NCBI RefSeq assembly: GCF_009669305.1
Contig: NZ_SADB01000007.1
Location: 1 to 64,000 of the forward strand
Direction of reading: 5' to 3'
Source: Ancylomarina sp. 16SWW S1-10-2
GTDB lineage: Bacteria > Bacteroidota > Bacteroidia > Bacteroidales > Marinifilaceae
DNA length: 64,000 nucleotides
Shown: positions 26,029-35,065 of the stretch, piece by piece
Layout: each line of letters begins with the position of its first letter
Position numbering within the stretch: position 1 is the stretch's first letter
Notes under the pieces: generated by a model
Databases searched by the model: none
Told to the model about the DNA's origin: nothing
The model's input: only the letters and a program-made list of their open reading frames with translations
Program-made: the position numbers and the translations under genes

Positions 26029-28341
26029 ATGTTTACTCATTATATTAAATCATATTTAGTTGGTTTTAAAAAGAATCGATTTTTCTATGGAATCAACTTA
26101 TTCGGATTTTCAGTAGGCTTTTTATTACTAACCATTATATTTTCTTTTGTCTATCAAGAATTAAGCTTTGATAAGTTCCACAAGAATTCGGATACTATTT
26201 ATAGAATACATGGTGGAGGCTATGGAGTGACTCCTTTATGTTTTGCTGATAAATTAAAAAATAAAATTCCTGAAATTAGAAATGTTATACGATTCAAATA
26301 TAAAGCATTAAAAATTGATAAGAATAATGAGAAATTAGATTTTGGTGATATTTATTTTGCTGATCCAGAGCTTTTCCAGGAATTTTCATTCAAATTATTG
26401 TTTGGAAATGCGTCAGAGGTATTAAAAGAACCATATTCAATGGTTATTAATAAATCTAAGGCAAGGGAATTATTTAAGAGTAATTCTCCTATTGGAAATA
26501 CAATTACAGATGAAAATGGAGTTATTTATACCATAACAGGGATAATGGAAGATATTCCATATCATTCACATTTGCAGGCTGAGGCATTTATTTCAATTGA
26601 AACTATAAGGCATACAGAAGGTGAAGACGCATTTAATTGTGGTTCATGGTCAAATCTAACTTACGTCTGTTTATCAGAGAGGGCAGTTTGTAGTCAAGTA
26701 GAAACAAAAATCAACAATGTACTTGAGAATTTCAAGATGAGATCAAGTGATGGTAAAATGCCATTATCATTAGAACCCCTGGGGAAAATATATTTTGATG
26801 CTGAAAATAATAAGTACGATGGCTCAATACATGGTAATTTCCAAACCGTCTTATTATATCTTGCCATATCCATTCTCATCTTATTTCTTGTTGTCATCAA
26901 TTATATAAATCTTTCGATAGCTATTTCTGTAACAAGAATAAAGGAAATGGCAATCAGAAAAGTTAATGGGGCAAAGCAATCACAAATTATTAAACAAACT
27001 GTATTTGAAGCAATCACAACGGCAGTTATATCTTTTTGTCTAGCCATATTACTTATAGAACTATTTTTGCCTCAATTGTGCATCCTTTTAAATGTAAATG
27101 TCTCAAATTCGTTAAATAGGCTAAAATTGTATCTCATATATTTTTTGGGAATTGTTTTTATAGGATTAATAACAGGCTTGTTTCCAGGTGTTTTCCTATC
27201 TAAGGTAAAAGTAATAAATGCACTAAAGAATGATATGGGTTTTAAATCTCGTGGTTTTCAGAGAAAAATACTTCTTGTATTTCAGCTATTAATTGTAGCC
27301 ACACTTTTAAATGCAAGTTTTATTATAAATAGCCAAATTAACTATGTTTTTAATAAGGATCTTGGTTTCGATTATGAGAATGTTCTATCTTTTAAATTAA
27401 CGTCAGAAATTGCTCAAAAAAGTAAGTTATTAAAACATAAACTTCTGGAAAATCCGAATATAAAAGTTGTCTCTTTTTCTAATTCCATACTTGGAGAAGC
27501 ATTTGGAAAGGCACCAATAGGGAATGATAATAATATCCATATTTGTAATCAATGTTATATTGACCCTAGTTATCTGAATTTATACGATATTAAAATTAAA
27601 GAAGGACGGAATTTCTCGTGGGATATGAACACAGATGTTAAAAATGCTTGCCTTCTAAACGAAGAGGCTTGTCGTGTTTTTGGAACTAATAATTCTGTAA
27701 ATACAAAACTTGAAAATAGTGAAGTCATTGGTGTTGTGAGTGATTTTAATTTTAGTTCATTACATAATCAGATTGAACCATTGGTCATCTATTGCACTGA
27801 TAAAGGTGATATTGTACAAGTAAAAATATCAAGTGCAAACCAAAAGTCTACTATTCAATATATTGGCGATGTTTGTAAAATAATTTCTCCTGATTTCGAT
27901 TTTAATTACGAGTTTGTAGAGAATAGAATTAAAAAAATGTATAAATCTGAAATAGATTTAAAAAGTAGTTTTCAGTTTTATTCGCTAATTACCTTTTTTA
28001 TTGCCTTACTTGGTCTTTTAGGATTAACTTTATTTCTGATTAAGAAAAAAATAAAGGAAGTAAGTATAAGAAAACTATTTGGGGCAAAGTTAAATAATAC
28101 ATTAATGTTATTATCTAAAGAACAAATAATGATTGTATTAATAGCAAATACTATAGCCATACCGATTACGTATTTGATAATGGAAAAATGGCTTAGTAAT
28201 TTTCAGTTCAGGATAGATATTGGATGTCTCATTTTTATAAAAACACTAATTATTACAATTTTTTTAACAGTATTAGCAGTCTCATTTATTATATTTAAAA
28301 TACAAAAAGTGAACGTGATTGAGAATTTAGGTGGTGAATAA
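26029..28341 (+). CDS. FtsX/MacB-type ABC transporter permease
   Basis: 770 residues. One N-terminal membrane helix, a ~250-residue periplasmic MacB-like domain, three helices (first FtsX domain, with R-I-K-E-M-A-I-R-K-V-N-G-A), a second periplasmic domain, then a second FtsX domain (K-E-V-S-I-R-K-L-F-G-A). This is the duplicated FtsX layout common in Bacteroidota, where the ATPase is a separate protein. No ATPase gene is adjacent. Substrate unknown; such systems often handle peptides or lipoproteins. Placed between REPIN fragments B and C. Confidence 0.85.
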   Translation: MFTHYIKSYLVGFKKNRFFYGINLFGFSVGFLLLTIIFSFVYQELSFDKFHKNSDTIYRIHGGGYGVTPLCFADKLKNKIPEIRNVIRFKYKALKIDKNNEKLDFGDIYFADPELFQEFSFKLLFGNASEVLKEPYSMVINKSKARELFKSNSPIGNTITDENGVIYTITGIMEDIPYHSHLQAEAFISIETIRHTEGEDAFNCGSWSNLTYVCLSERAVCSQVETKINNVLENFKMRSSDGKMPLSLEPLGKIYFDAENNKYDGSIHGNFQTVLLYLAISILILFLVVINYINLSIAISVTRIKEMAIRKVNGAKQSQIIKQTVFEAITTAVISFCLAILLIELFLPQLCILLNVNVSNSLNRLKLYLIYFLGIVFIGLITGLFPGVFLSKVKVINALKNDMGFKSRGFQRKILLVFQLLIVATLLNASFIINSQINYVFNKDLGFDYENVLSFKLTSEIAQKSKLLKHKLLENPNIKVVSFSNSILGEAFGKAPIGNDNNIHICNQCYIDPSYLNLYDIKIKEGRNFSWDMNTDVKNACLLNEEACRVFGTNNSVNTKLENSEVIGVVSDFNFSSLHNQIEPLVIYCTDKGDIVQVKISSANQKSTIQYIGDVCKIISPDFDFNYEFVENRIKKMYKSEIDLKSSFQFYSLITFFIALLGLLGLTLFLIKKKIKEVSIRKLFGAKLNNTLMLLSKEQIMIVLIANTIAIPITYLIMEKWLSNFQFRIDIGCLIFIKTLIITIFLTVLAVSFIIFKIQKVNVIENLGGE

Positions 28342-28520
28342 ATCTATTTTTTAGCTTGCAAGGCTCTTTTGCTAAATAAGCAAAGCTAAGGTATTAAACG
28401 TATTTTACTAAAGAGTTTTTTTGCACTTAGTTCTCTCTAAAGCTGCATTAAGAGCGTATACAATTTTAATAGATAAATATACTGAGAATACACCAGTGCT
28501 TAATTGAGTAAGTTACCCTA

Positions 28521-29183
28521 ATTTAATAAATAGAAGAAAAAGAAATACTGATTGAAACGCTAATTTAATCCCAAAGGGATGATATTATTGTAGCAAAAAT
28601 GAATAGATGAAAATTAAACCCCGAATGGGGTGATATAAAATCAAATAATATGCCTGGAACATTTTCGCAAGTTTACATACAAATTGTTTTTGCCGTTAGA
28701 GGGCGTGAAAATTTGATATCTAAAACCTGGAACACCGAATTACATAAATACATATCAGGGATTATTACCAATAAAGGTCAGCAACCTATAATTGTAGGCG
28801 GTATGCCTGACCATATTCATGTATTTGTAGGTTTAAAACCATCCATGTCAATTTCAGATTTAGTTAGAGACATTAAAAACAACTCTTCAAATTTTATAAA
28901 CTCGAAGAAATTCGTGAAAGGTAAATTTTCATGGCAAGAAGGATTTGGTGCTTTTTCTTATGGACATTCACAAATAGATCAAGTCTATAATTATATTTTG
29001 AATCAAGAGCAACATCACCATAAAACAACATTTAAAGAAGAATATCTTCAATTTCTTAAACGATTCGAGGTGGATTATGATGAGAAATATTTATTTGAAT
29101 GGATAGATAAATGATTTCACCCTTTTAGGGTTCGCAAAAATATAATTGTTTTGTTCTATAATCATATCAGCCCGTTGGGCTTG
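28521..29183 (+). mobile_element. REPIN copy C carrying the transposase gene
   Basis: Left end (ATTTAATAAATAGAAG, hairpin TCCCAAAGGGA, hairpin CCCCGAATGGGG followed by TGATATAAAATC), then the Y1 transposase gene, then right end (TTTCACCCTTTTAGGGTTCG and TATCAGCCCGTTGGGCTT). The hairpins are inverted with respect to the two ends: hairpin-TGATAT on the left, TATCA-hairpin on the right. The best candidate for the source of copies A and D. Confidence 0.82.
28650..29114 (+). CDS. REP-associated (IS200-like) tyrosine transposase
   Basis: 154 residues, the size of a single-domain Y1 transposase. M-P-D-H-I-H-V-F-V gives the HUH metal site, and Y-I-L-N-Q-E-Q-H-H near residue 113 holds the catalytic Tyr region. 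Such enzymes nick single-stranded DNA at hairpins, covalently through Tyr. The gene starts 26 bp after a REP-like hairpin and stops within the first bases of the right end. Sequence intact, so it may be active. Confidence 0.88.
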   Translation: MPGTFSQVYIQIVFAVRGRENLISKTWNTELHKYISGIITNKGQQPIIVGGMPDHIHVFVGLKPSMSISDLVRDIKNNSSNFINSKKFVKGKFSWQEGFGAFSYGHSQIDQVYNYILNQEQHHHKTTFKEEYLQFLKRFEVDYDEKYLFEWIDK

Positions 29184-29282
29184 AAAAGCAACTGTTTGTA
29201 ATTGTAAGGATAATTATTCCATGTTAGCTTTTTATGTACTTGTTGATAATTTTGTTTGATAGATCAATTAATACACCGAGCG

Positions 29283-29515
29283 ACTATTTAATAAATAGAA
29301 GAAAAAGAAATACTGATTGAAATGCTAATTTAATCCCAAAGGGATGATATTATTGTAGCAAAAATTGATAGGTAACAAGTAAACCCCGAATGGGGTGATA
29401 TAAAATCAAATAATATGTCTGGAATATCTTCGCAAGCATAAATACAAATGACTTCACCCTTTCAGGGTTCGTAGGTATATGATTGTTTTATAATCATGCC
29501 AGCCTTTTAGGCTTT
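29283..29515 (+). mobile_element. REPIN/MITE copy D, second deletion derivative
   Basis: Same ends as copy C; the transposase gene is reduced to its first ~35 bp (ATGTCTGGAATATCTTCGCA) joined at ATACAAATGACTTC to the right end (hairpins CCCTTTCAGGG and AGCCTTTTAGGCT). The junction is at the same place as in copy A. The linker before it resembles the linker after copies A and C. Confidence 0.8.
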
Positions 29516-29601
29516 AAAACAAGATATTTGAAAGGGTAATATCTCTATTTTGTCACTTTATCAGCAGTTTTGTTAATCTTATATATTTAATATTCTGCAC
29601 G

Positions 29602-29698
29602 ACTATTTAATAAATAGAAGAAAAAGAAATACTGATTGAAACGCTAATTTAATCCCAAAGGGATGCTATCATTATAGCAAAAATGAATAGATAATAAA
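29602..29698 (+). repeat. REPIN copy E, left-end fragment
   Basis: GACTATTTAATAAATAGAAG through TCCCAAAGGGATGCTATC; the right half is missing. It starts 319 bp after copy D, like the A-to-B spacing. The gap 29115-29783 holds only copies C-end, D and E. Confidence 0.75.
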
Positions 29699-29783
29699 TG
29701 ATGAATTGATACCAACAATTACAATTAGCTAGAACCTATTTTAAAATATTGTGTTATAGGTGTATATAATTAAATAAAAAATA

Positions 29784-30434
29784 ATGAAAAGTTTAAAAGA
29801 ACAAACTGATGCTAAAATTGCAGAGGGTCGACAAGCTAATCCTGATTTCATGAAAGGCGTTGATGATATTATTCTAAAAGCAAAAGATTTGCAACAAGGA
29901 AAGAATGCCATTAAAATTGGACAAAAAGCTCCAAATTTTAAACTACCAAATCCTGAAGGAAAATTAATAAGCTTAGATAGTTTACTAGAAAAAGGTCCGG
30001 TTGTTATCACGTTTTATCGTGGTGATTGGTGTCCATATTGCAACTTACAACTTAGAGCTCTGCAAGCTAAATTAGGCGATATCAAAGCACTAGGTGCTAC
30101 ATTAATTGCTATAAGTCCACAAGTACCTGACGGATCAATGACAAAAAATGAAATTAGTGAAATGGAATTTATTGTATTGTCGGATCAAGATGCAAAGGTT
30201 GCTTCACAATATGGTGTTGCTTGGAAAGTGCCGGAGTTTTTGGAGGAACATATGCGGGTAGATCGCAATCTTGATTTAGAAAAAATCAATAATGGGAATG
30301 GTAACATATTACCGATTCCTGCTACGTTTGTGTTGGGATGTGATGGAGTCGTTAAATGGAATTATGTCAATGTCGATTATAGAACACGTTCAGAGCCTAA
30401 TGAGATTATTGAGGCATTGAAAAATCTGTCTTAA
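29784..30434 (+). CDS. AhpC/TSA-type peroxiredoxin-like protein
   Basis: 216 residues. Helical N-terminal extension of ~45 residues, then thioredoxin fold with I-T-F-Y-R-G-D-W-C-P-Y-C near residue 85. The C-x2-C is of thioredoxin type rather than the single Cys of classical AhpC, as in the peroxiredoxin-like family of unknown substrate. Soluble. Monocistronic with a terminator at 30609. Confidence 0.82.
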   Translation: MKSLKEQTDAKIAEGRQANPDFMKGVDDIILKAKDLQQGKNAIKIGQKAPNFKLPNPEGKLISLDSLLEKGPVVITFYRGDWCPYCNLQLRALQAKLGDIKALGATLIAISPQVPDGSMTKNEISEMEFIVLSDQDAKVASQYGVAWKVPEFLEEHMRVDRNLDLEKINNGNGNILPIPATFVLGCDGVVKWNYVNVDYRTRSEPNEIIEALKNLS

Positions 30435-30608
30435 GGGCTTTGTTAAAAAAGAATGATTTTTGTGTAGTGTAAAAACAATTTGACTTCATTGATTTTGTAT
30501 TTTGTTTATATGTATTTTAAATACCTGCAACAATTTATACAGCAAAGGACTTGTTATAATACTCAATATTCCTGTAGGGAAGGTAATTTTAAAGATTAGA
30601 ATATACAG

Positions 30609-30640
30609 AAGGCTGTCTCAAATCAATGAGACAGCCTTTT
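30609..30640 (+). terminator. Rho-independent terminator
   Basis: AAGGCTGTCTCA and TGAGACAGCCTT with a 6-nt loop, then T. It ends the peroxiredoxin-like gene transcript; the rest of 30435-30767 has no gene. Confidence 0.85.
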
Positions 30641-30767
30641 ATGTGTAATGATAATTCAGGGAATTTATTGAATTTGCTGTAGCCTCTTCAATTTGTCGTT
30701 CACTAAGGTTTTTTTTAACATTTATTATGTTTGTTTTTAAGGTGGTTGTTCTATTTTTAAGAAAATT

Positions 30768-33647
30768 TTGCTGAAATATTTTAATTACACCAATAAAAAT
30801 AGCGTGATCTCAGGACCAAGTAATATATTAAATAAGGAAGTTGTTGATATTCTTCAGCTTATTGAGTTAAAAGAACTCCAAAAGTTACAAGATCTATTTG
30901 CTGATGTCCATCATGTTGCTTCTTCAATAACCTATCCCGATGGCAGACAAATTACTAAGCCTTCCAATTTTTGCAGTTTATGCAAAGACATTATAAGACA
31001 AACAGAGAAAGGTCGTGAGAGATGTCTTAAATCCAAACTAATTGTTGGTAAATTTAATCCTGATGGACCTACTTTCAACGAATGTAAAAATATTGGATTG
31101 ATGGATGCCGTAGTTAATGTAACTATTGGTGATAAACACATTGCCAATTGGTCTATTGGACAGGTAAGATGCGAAAATCATAATACCAATAGAATTGCTG
31201 AATGTGCACAGGAACTTGGTGTTGATAAAGACCTATTTCTCAATGCTTTTAATGAGGTGCCTTTCATGGAGGAATCCAGATTACATCAAATTGTAAGTCT
31301 ATTGAATGTTTATGTCAATCAATTCGTAGAGAATGCCTACAATAAATATCGTTTAAATCAAGCAAATAAAGAGTTGAAGGAGATTTCAAACTGTTTGCCT
31401 GACATCACCTGGAAGGCTGAGTGGAATCTTGTTGAAAACAAAATGGGATCCACCTATATCTCAAAAGTCGCTGATGAATTATTACTTCTCCCTCCAGGAA
31501 CAATTAACAATAGTTTATATCAGGTGCTCTCGTATGTATTGCCACAATATGTTGATGATTTATATGAAACGTTTCATAAGGCTTTGCAAAATACAGGTGT
31601 TGTCTATTCTGCCATCTATGAGGCAAGGATGGGTGATGGTACAATTGGATGGTTCCAAGGCAGAGGAAGAAGCTATAGAGAGGGCAACATAATAAAATTT
31701 TTCGGTGTTACTAAGGATATCTCCAAGTTAAAAAAAACAGAGTTGTCTCTGAAAAAATTAGAGAAACAGGAATCCTTGGCGCAAGAGCACTTAAAATTAG
31801 CTATGGAAGTGACTCTTGATGGTCACTGGGATAGAAATTTGATAACCAATGAGACCTACTTTTCTCCTCGTTGGAAAGAGATTCTGGGTTATGCGCCTAA
31901 TGAATTACCCAACGATTTTTATGTCTGGGAAAGACTAACAAAACCTGAGGATGTTAAGAAATCACAGAGGCTACTTAAAAAGCTTATTTCTGGAGAGAGA
32001 GATAAGTTGGATTTCGAAGTTCAGATGAAACATAAAGATGGTTCTTGGAAGCATATATTAGTGCGTGCAGGTATCATTTTCAATGATAAGAAAGAAGCCA
32101 TAAGGGTTTTAGGCACAAATACAGATATCACCGAGAAAAAAAGGATAAGCCAGCAACTGAAAGATAATGAGAAACGATATCGAGAGTTAGCTCAACATCT
32201 CCCTAGTGGTGTTGCCGTATATAGGGCCGTAGATGACGGTAGAGATTTTATGTTTGTGGGTTATAACGCAGCAGCTGAGAGGATGTACAATACATCAAAA
32301 GATAAAAAAATTGGGCACCTGTTATTCTCAGAATTTCCTAATATACGTCAAACCCCTTTGTATAAAGGGATCAAAAAAGTATACCAAACAGGGGTAGAAT
32401 TGCATATTCCACCATTTCTCTGTCAAGGCAACAAATCGAGCAGGTGGTGTGAGAATTATATTTATAAACTACCCAGCGGCGAAATTGTATCCATATTTAA
32501 CGATGTGTCTGATATTAAGATTGCTAAGGAGGAGCTTAAGAAGCAAAATGAGGAACTGCGTAAGGCCAAATTGATTGCCGAAGAGAACGGAATACGATTT
32601 AAAGCATTACACGATGCCTCTTTTGGCGGAATAGCTATACATGACAAAGGAATCATTATAGATGTTAATCAAGGTATGGAGAAACTAACAGGCTATTCTC
32701 AGAAAGAACTGATTGGTATGGATTATCTCTCTTTATTTGACCCAAACTCATGTGATATAGTTGAGAATAAAATTATTACAGAATTTGAAAAACGCTATGA
32801 AGCTGTTGCATGCAAAAAAAATGGAGAAACTTTTCCCGTTGAAATGCATGGCAATATGATTCCTTATAAGGAAACAAAAGTACGTGTAACTGAGATCCGG
32901 GATATTTCTGCTAGTAAGAGGATGATTATAGACTTGCAACGATCTAAAAAAAGAGCCGAACAGTCTGATAAGCTAAAATCAGCTTTTCTTGCCAACATAA
33001 GACATGAGATACGTACTCCCATGAATGGAATCATGGGTTTTATGCAGTTACTTCAGACTCCAGATCTCACTGATCAGGAAAAGGGCGAATGTTCAACTAA
33101 CATTATAGAGAGTAGTGATAGGCTCCTCACGACAATAAATAATATCATAGAATTCTCACAGATTGAAGCCGACGATATACAATTGAAAATAAAAGAGGTT
33201 GATCTTTATCTTATCTTCCAATATCACTTAAATTCTTTTCAAATGGCATCAGTAAGCAAGGGCCTGAATCTTGTTCTTGATATCTCTGATGCGCTTTCCC
33301 CAACAAGGATAAAGACAGATGTTGAAAAACTTGATAGTATTTTAAACACCCTTTTAGACAATGCAATAAAATTCACCTCTCAGGGAGAAATTCATTTTGG
33401 TTACGAGCTTGAAAAGGACCACATTCGATGTTATGTTAGAGATAATGGTATTGGAATTCCTAAAAAACAGATCAATTCAATATTCGATGGATTTATGCAA
33501 GCCGATTTCGAGAATACCAGGTCATACGAAGGGTCGGGATTAGGACTTTCGATATGTAAAGGTTACGTGGAAAAATTGGGAGGTAAGATCTGGTTAGAAT
33601 CTGAATATGGCAAAGGAAGCACTTTCTATTTCACCTTAAGAAATTAG
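30768..33647 (+). CDS. PocR-domain multi-PAS histidine kinase
   Basis: 959 residues if it starts at TTG 30768 (GTG 30804 is the alternative; no ATG precedes the first domain in frame). Order: PocR ligand-binding domain ~25-205 with conserved Cys (F-C-S-L-C-K, E-R-C-L-K-S, E-C-K-N), three to four PAS domains to ~720, HisKA with F-L-A-N-I-R-H746-E-I-R-T-P, and HATPase with N-T-L-L-D-N-A, D-N-G-I-G-I, G-S-G-L-G-L-S-I. PocR domains bind small ligands such as diols in propanediol/B12 systems; the ligand here is unknown. Soluble, no membrane helix, no adjacent response regulator. Note the Arg next to the catalytic His in place of Ser. Confidence 0.88.
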   Translation: MLKYFNYTNKNSVISGPSNILNKEVVDILQLIELKELQKLQDLFADVHHVASSITYPDGRQITKPSNFCSLCKDIIRQTEKGRERCLKSKLIVGKFNPDGPTFNECKNIGLMDAVVNVTIGDKHIANWSIGQVRCENHNTNRIAECAQELGVDKDLFLNAFNEVPFMEESRLHQIVSLLNVYVNQFVENAYNKYRLNQANKELKEISNCLPDITWKAEWNLVENKMGSTYISKVADELLLLPPGTINNSLYQVLSYVLPQYVDDLYETFHKALQNTGVVYSAIYEARMGDGTIGWFQGRGRSYREGNIIKFFGVTKDISKLKKTELSLKKLEKQESLAQEHLKLAMEVTLDGHWDRNLITNETYFSPRWKEILGYAPNELPNDFYVWERLTKPEDVKKSQRLLKKLISGERDKLDFEVQMKHKDGSWKHILVRAGIIFNDKKEAIRVLGTNTDITEKKRISQQLKDNEKRYRELAQHLPSGVAVYRAVDDGRDFMFVGYNAAAERMYNTSKDKKIGHLLFSEFPNIRQTPLYKGIKKVYQTGVELHIPPFLCQGNKSSRWCENYIYKLPSGEIVSIFNDVSDIKIAKEELKKQNEELRKAKLIAEENGIRFKALHDASFGGIAIHDKGIIIDVNQGMEKLTGYSQKELIGMDYLSLFDPNSCDIVENKIITEFEKRYEAVACKKNGETFPVEMHGNMIPYKETKVRVTEIRDISASKRMIIDLQRSKKRAEQSDKLKSAFLANIRHEIRTPMNGIMGFMQLLQTPDLTDQEKGECSTNIIESSDRLLTTINNIIEFSQIEADDIQLKIKEVDLYLIFQYHLNSFQMASVSKGLNLVLDISDALSPTRIKTDVEKLDSILNTLLDNAIKFTSQGEIHFGYELEKDHIRCYVRDNGIGIPKKQINSIFDGFMQADFENTRSYEGSGLGLSICKGYVEKLGGKIWLESEYGKGSTFYFTLRN

Positions 33648-33673
33648 TAAATTTAAAAGGCTTTTAAAAAAAT

Positions 33674-33708
33674 AAAAGGTATCTCAAACAGTTTTGAGAT
33701 ACCTTTTT
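33674..33708 (+). terminator. Terminator between convergent genes
   Basis: AAAAGGTATCTCAAA pairs with TTTGAGATACCTTTT, A and T runs outside. It serves the kinase gene and probably mtaB on the other strand. Confidence 0.85.
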
Positions 33709-33734
33709 ACGATATAAAATTTGAATTCTGAAGA

Positions 33735-35015
33735 TTAGATCAATTCCCCAATCAACAGAATATCCTTATCTGTATGAATTTTCTTGATAGTCACATCGTA
33801 GAATGTATTTTGCTTAAGGTTTTCGGCCTCGAACTGTACTGGAATATAGTGTTCACCATAACCTCTACCTATATTTCCGTTAATATTTTCCACAAGTACG
33901 CGTTGCGTTTTACCAACAAACTGACTTCTATATTTAAGCTTACATGCTTCGGCAATATCTCTTAATATCGCACTACGTTCTGTTTTAAGCTTTTCAGGAA
34001 TCTGATCGGGCATTCTTTCGGCGCGAGTCCCCTTACGTATAGAGTATTTAAAGGTGTGTACATGACCAAATTGCATGTCTTGAATCATATTACAGCTATC
34101 GGTAAAATCAGTCTCGCTTTCGCCTGGAAAACCGATGATCATATCCGTTGTAAAATTAAAGTCTGGTCGAATGGCTCTCACTTTTTCAACCGTATCCTTA
34201 AAGGTTTTAATCGTGTACATACGACGCATTCCTAAAAGAAGTTTATCAGAACCCGATTGTAGGCAAAGGTGGAGGTGAGGCGTCATTTTAGGGTGAGACA
34301 ATAAGCCTAAAAATTTATCACCAAAACCATCTGGCTCTAGCGATGAGATTCTTAATCTAAAATCACCATCCAAGTTAAGAATAGCCTCAACCAAATCGTC
34401 GAATTTATAATCCTCGTATTCATATCTGCCAATATTCACACCAGTGATAATCACTTCTTTGGCACCTCCATCGATAACAGATTGTATATTGTCGATAATA
34501 TCTTGGAAAGGACGACTCTTAGCTCGACCACGAACGGATGGAATGATACAGAATGTACAAAAGTTATCACAACCATCTTGAATCTTGATCATGCTGCGTG
34601 TATGAAAACCTTTTTCGGTAGAACCATAATCAAAACGATCCTTATTTAGTTGATCTGTATGTTTTATCTCACCATTAAAGTGGGCTTCAACCAAAGAAAA
34701 TAAAGCTGACTTATTATCATTTTCGAGAACATAGTTAATCTCATCTTTACTTTCTAATTCATCTTTTGCATTATCGGCCATACAACCTGTTACAACCAAA
34801 ATAGAATCCTTGTGTCGCTTAGTGATTTGATTGATGAAATTTCTTGATTTGTGATCGCTTTGATGTGTCACAGTACAAGTGTTAATCACATAAACATCAG
34901 CTTCTTCATCAAAATCAACTAATTTATAGTTATTGTTTTGGAATTGAGAAGCTAAGGCGTCTGTTTCGTATTGATTTAAACGGCATCCAAGCGTTTTAAA
35001 GGCAATTGTTTTCAT
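33735..35015 (-). CDS. mtaB: tRNA t6A37 methylthiotransferase MtaB
   Basis: 426 residues. UPF0004 domain with T-L-G-C-R-L-N-Q-Y-E-T, N-T-C-T-V-T and T-G-C-M-A-D (three Cys of the auxiliary cluster), the radical-SAM motif D-G-C-D-N-F-C-T-F-C, and a C-terminal TRAM domain. The G-C-R-L-N-Q-Y-E-x-x-A start is the MtaB (YqeV) form, which converts t6A37 to ms2t6A37 in tRNA-Lys. Paired with miaB upstream (51 bp), so two tRNA-37 thiolating enzymes are together. Confidence 0.92.
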   Translation of the reverse strand: MKTIAFKTLGCRLNQYETDALASQFQNNNYKLVDFDEEADVYVINTCTVTHQSDHKSRNFINQITKRHKDSILVVTGCMADNAKDELESKDEINYVLENDNKSALFSLVEAHFNGEIKHTDQLNKDRFDYGSTEKGFHTRSMIKIQDGCDNFCTFCIIPSVRGRAKSRPFQDIIDNIQSVIDGGAKEVIITGVNIGRYEYEDYKFDDLVEAILNLDGDFRLRISSLEPDGFGDKFLGLLSHPKMTPHLHLCLQSGSDKLLLGMRRMYTIKTFKDTVEKVRAIRPDFNFTTDMIIGFPGESETDFTDSCNMIQDMQFGHVHTFKYSIRKGTRAERMPDQIPEKLKTERSAILRDIAEACKLKYRSQFVGKTQRVLVENINGNIGRGYGEHYIPVQFEAENLKQNTFYDVTIKKIHTDKDILLIGELI

Positions 35016-35065
35016 TCTAATTTTATTGTAAATACTATTATTTATCTTGTGTTTGGGTATTTATT

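Noticed and set aside
25082-29698. CRISPR-like spacing of repeats
   Set aside because: Repeats are long, paired, inverted-hairpin units spaced ~320 bp with shared linkers and a transposase gene; no short direct repeats with unique spacers and no cas genes.
30727-30774. ATG just before the PocR kinase
   Set aside because: In a different frame and ends at TGA after 15 codons; not the kinase start.
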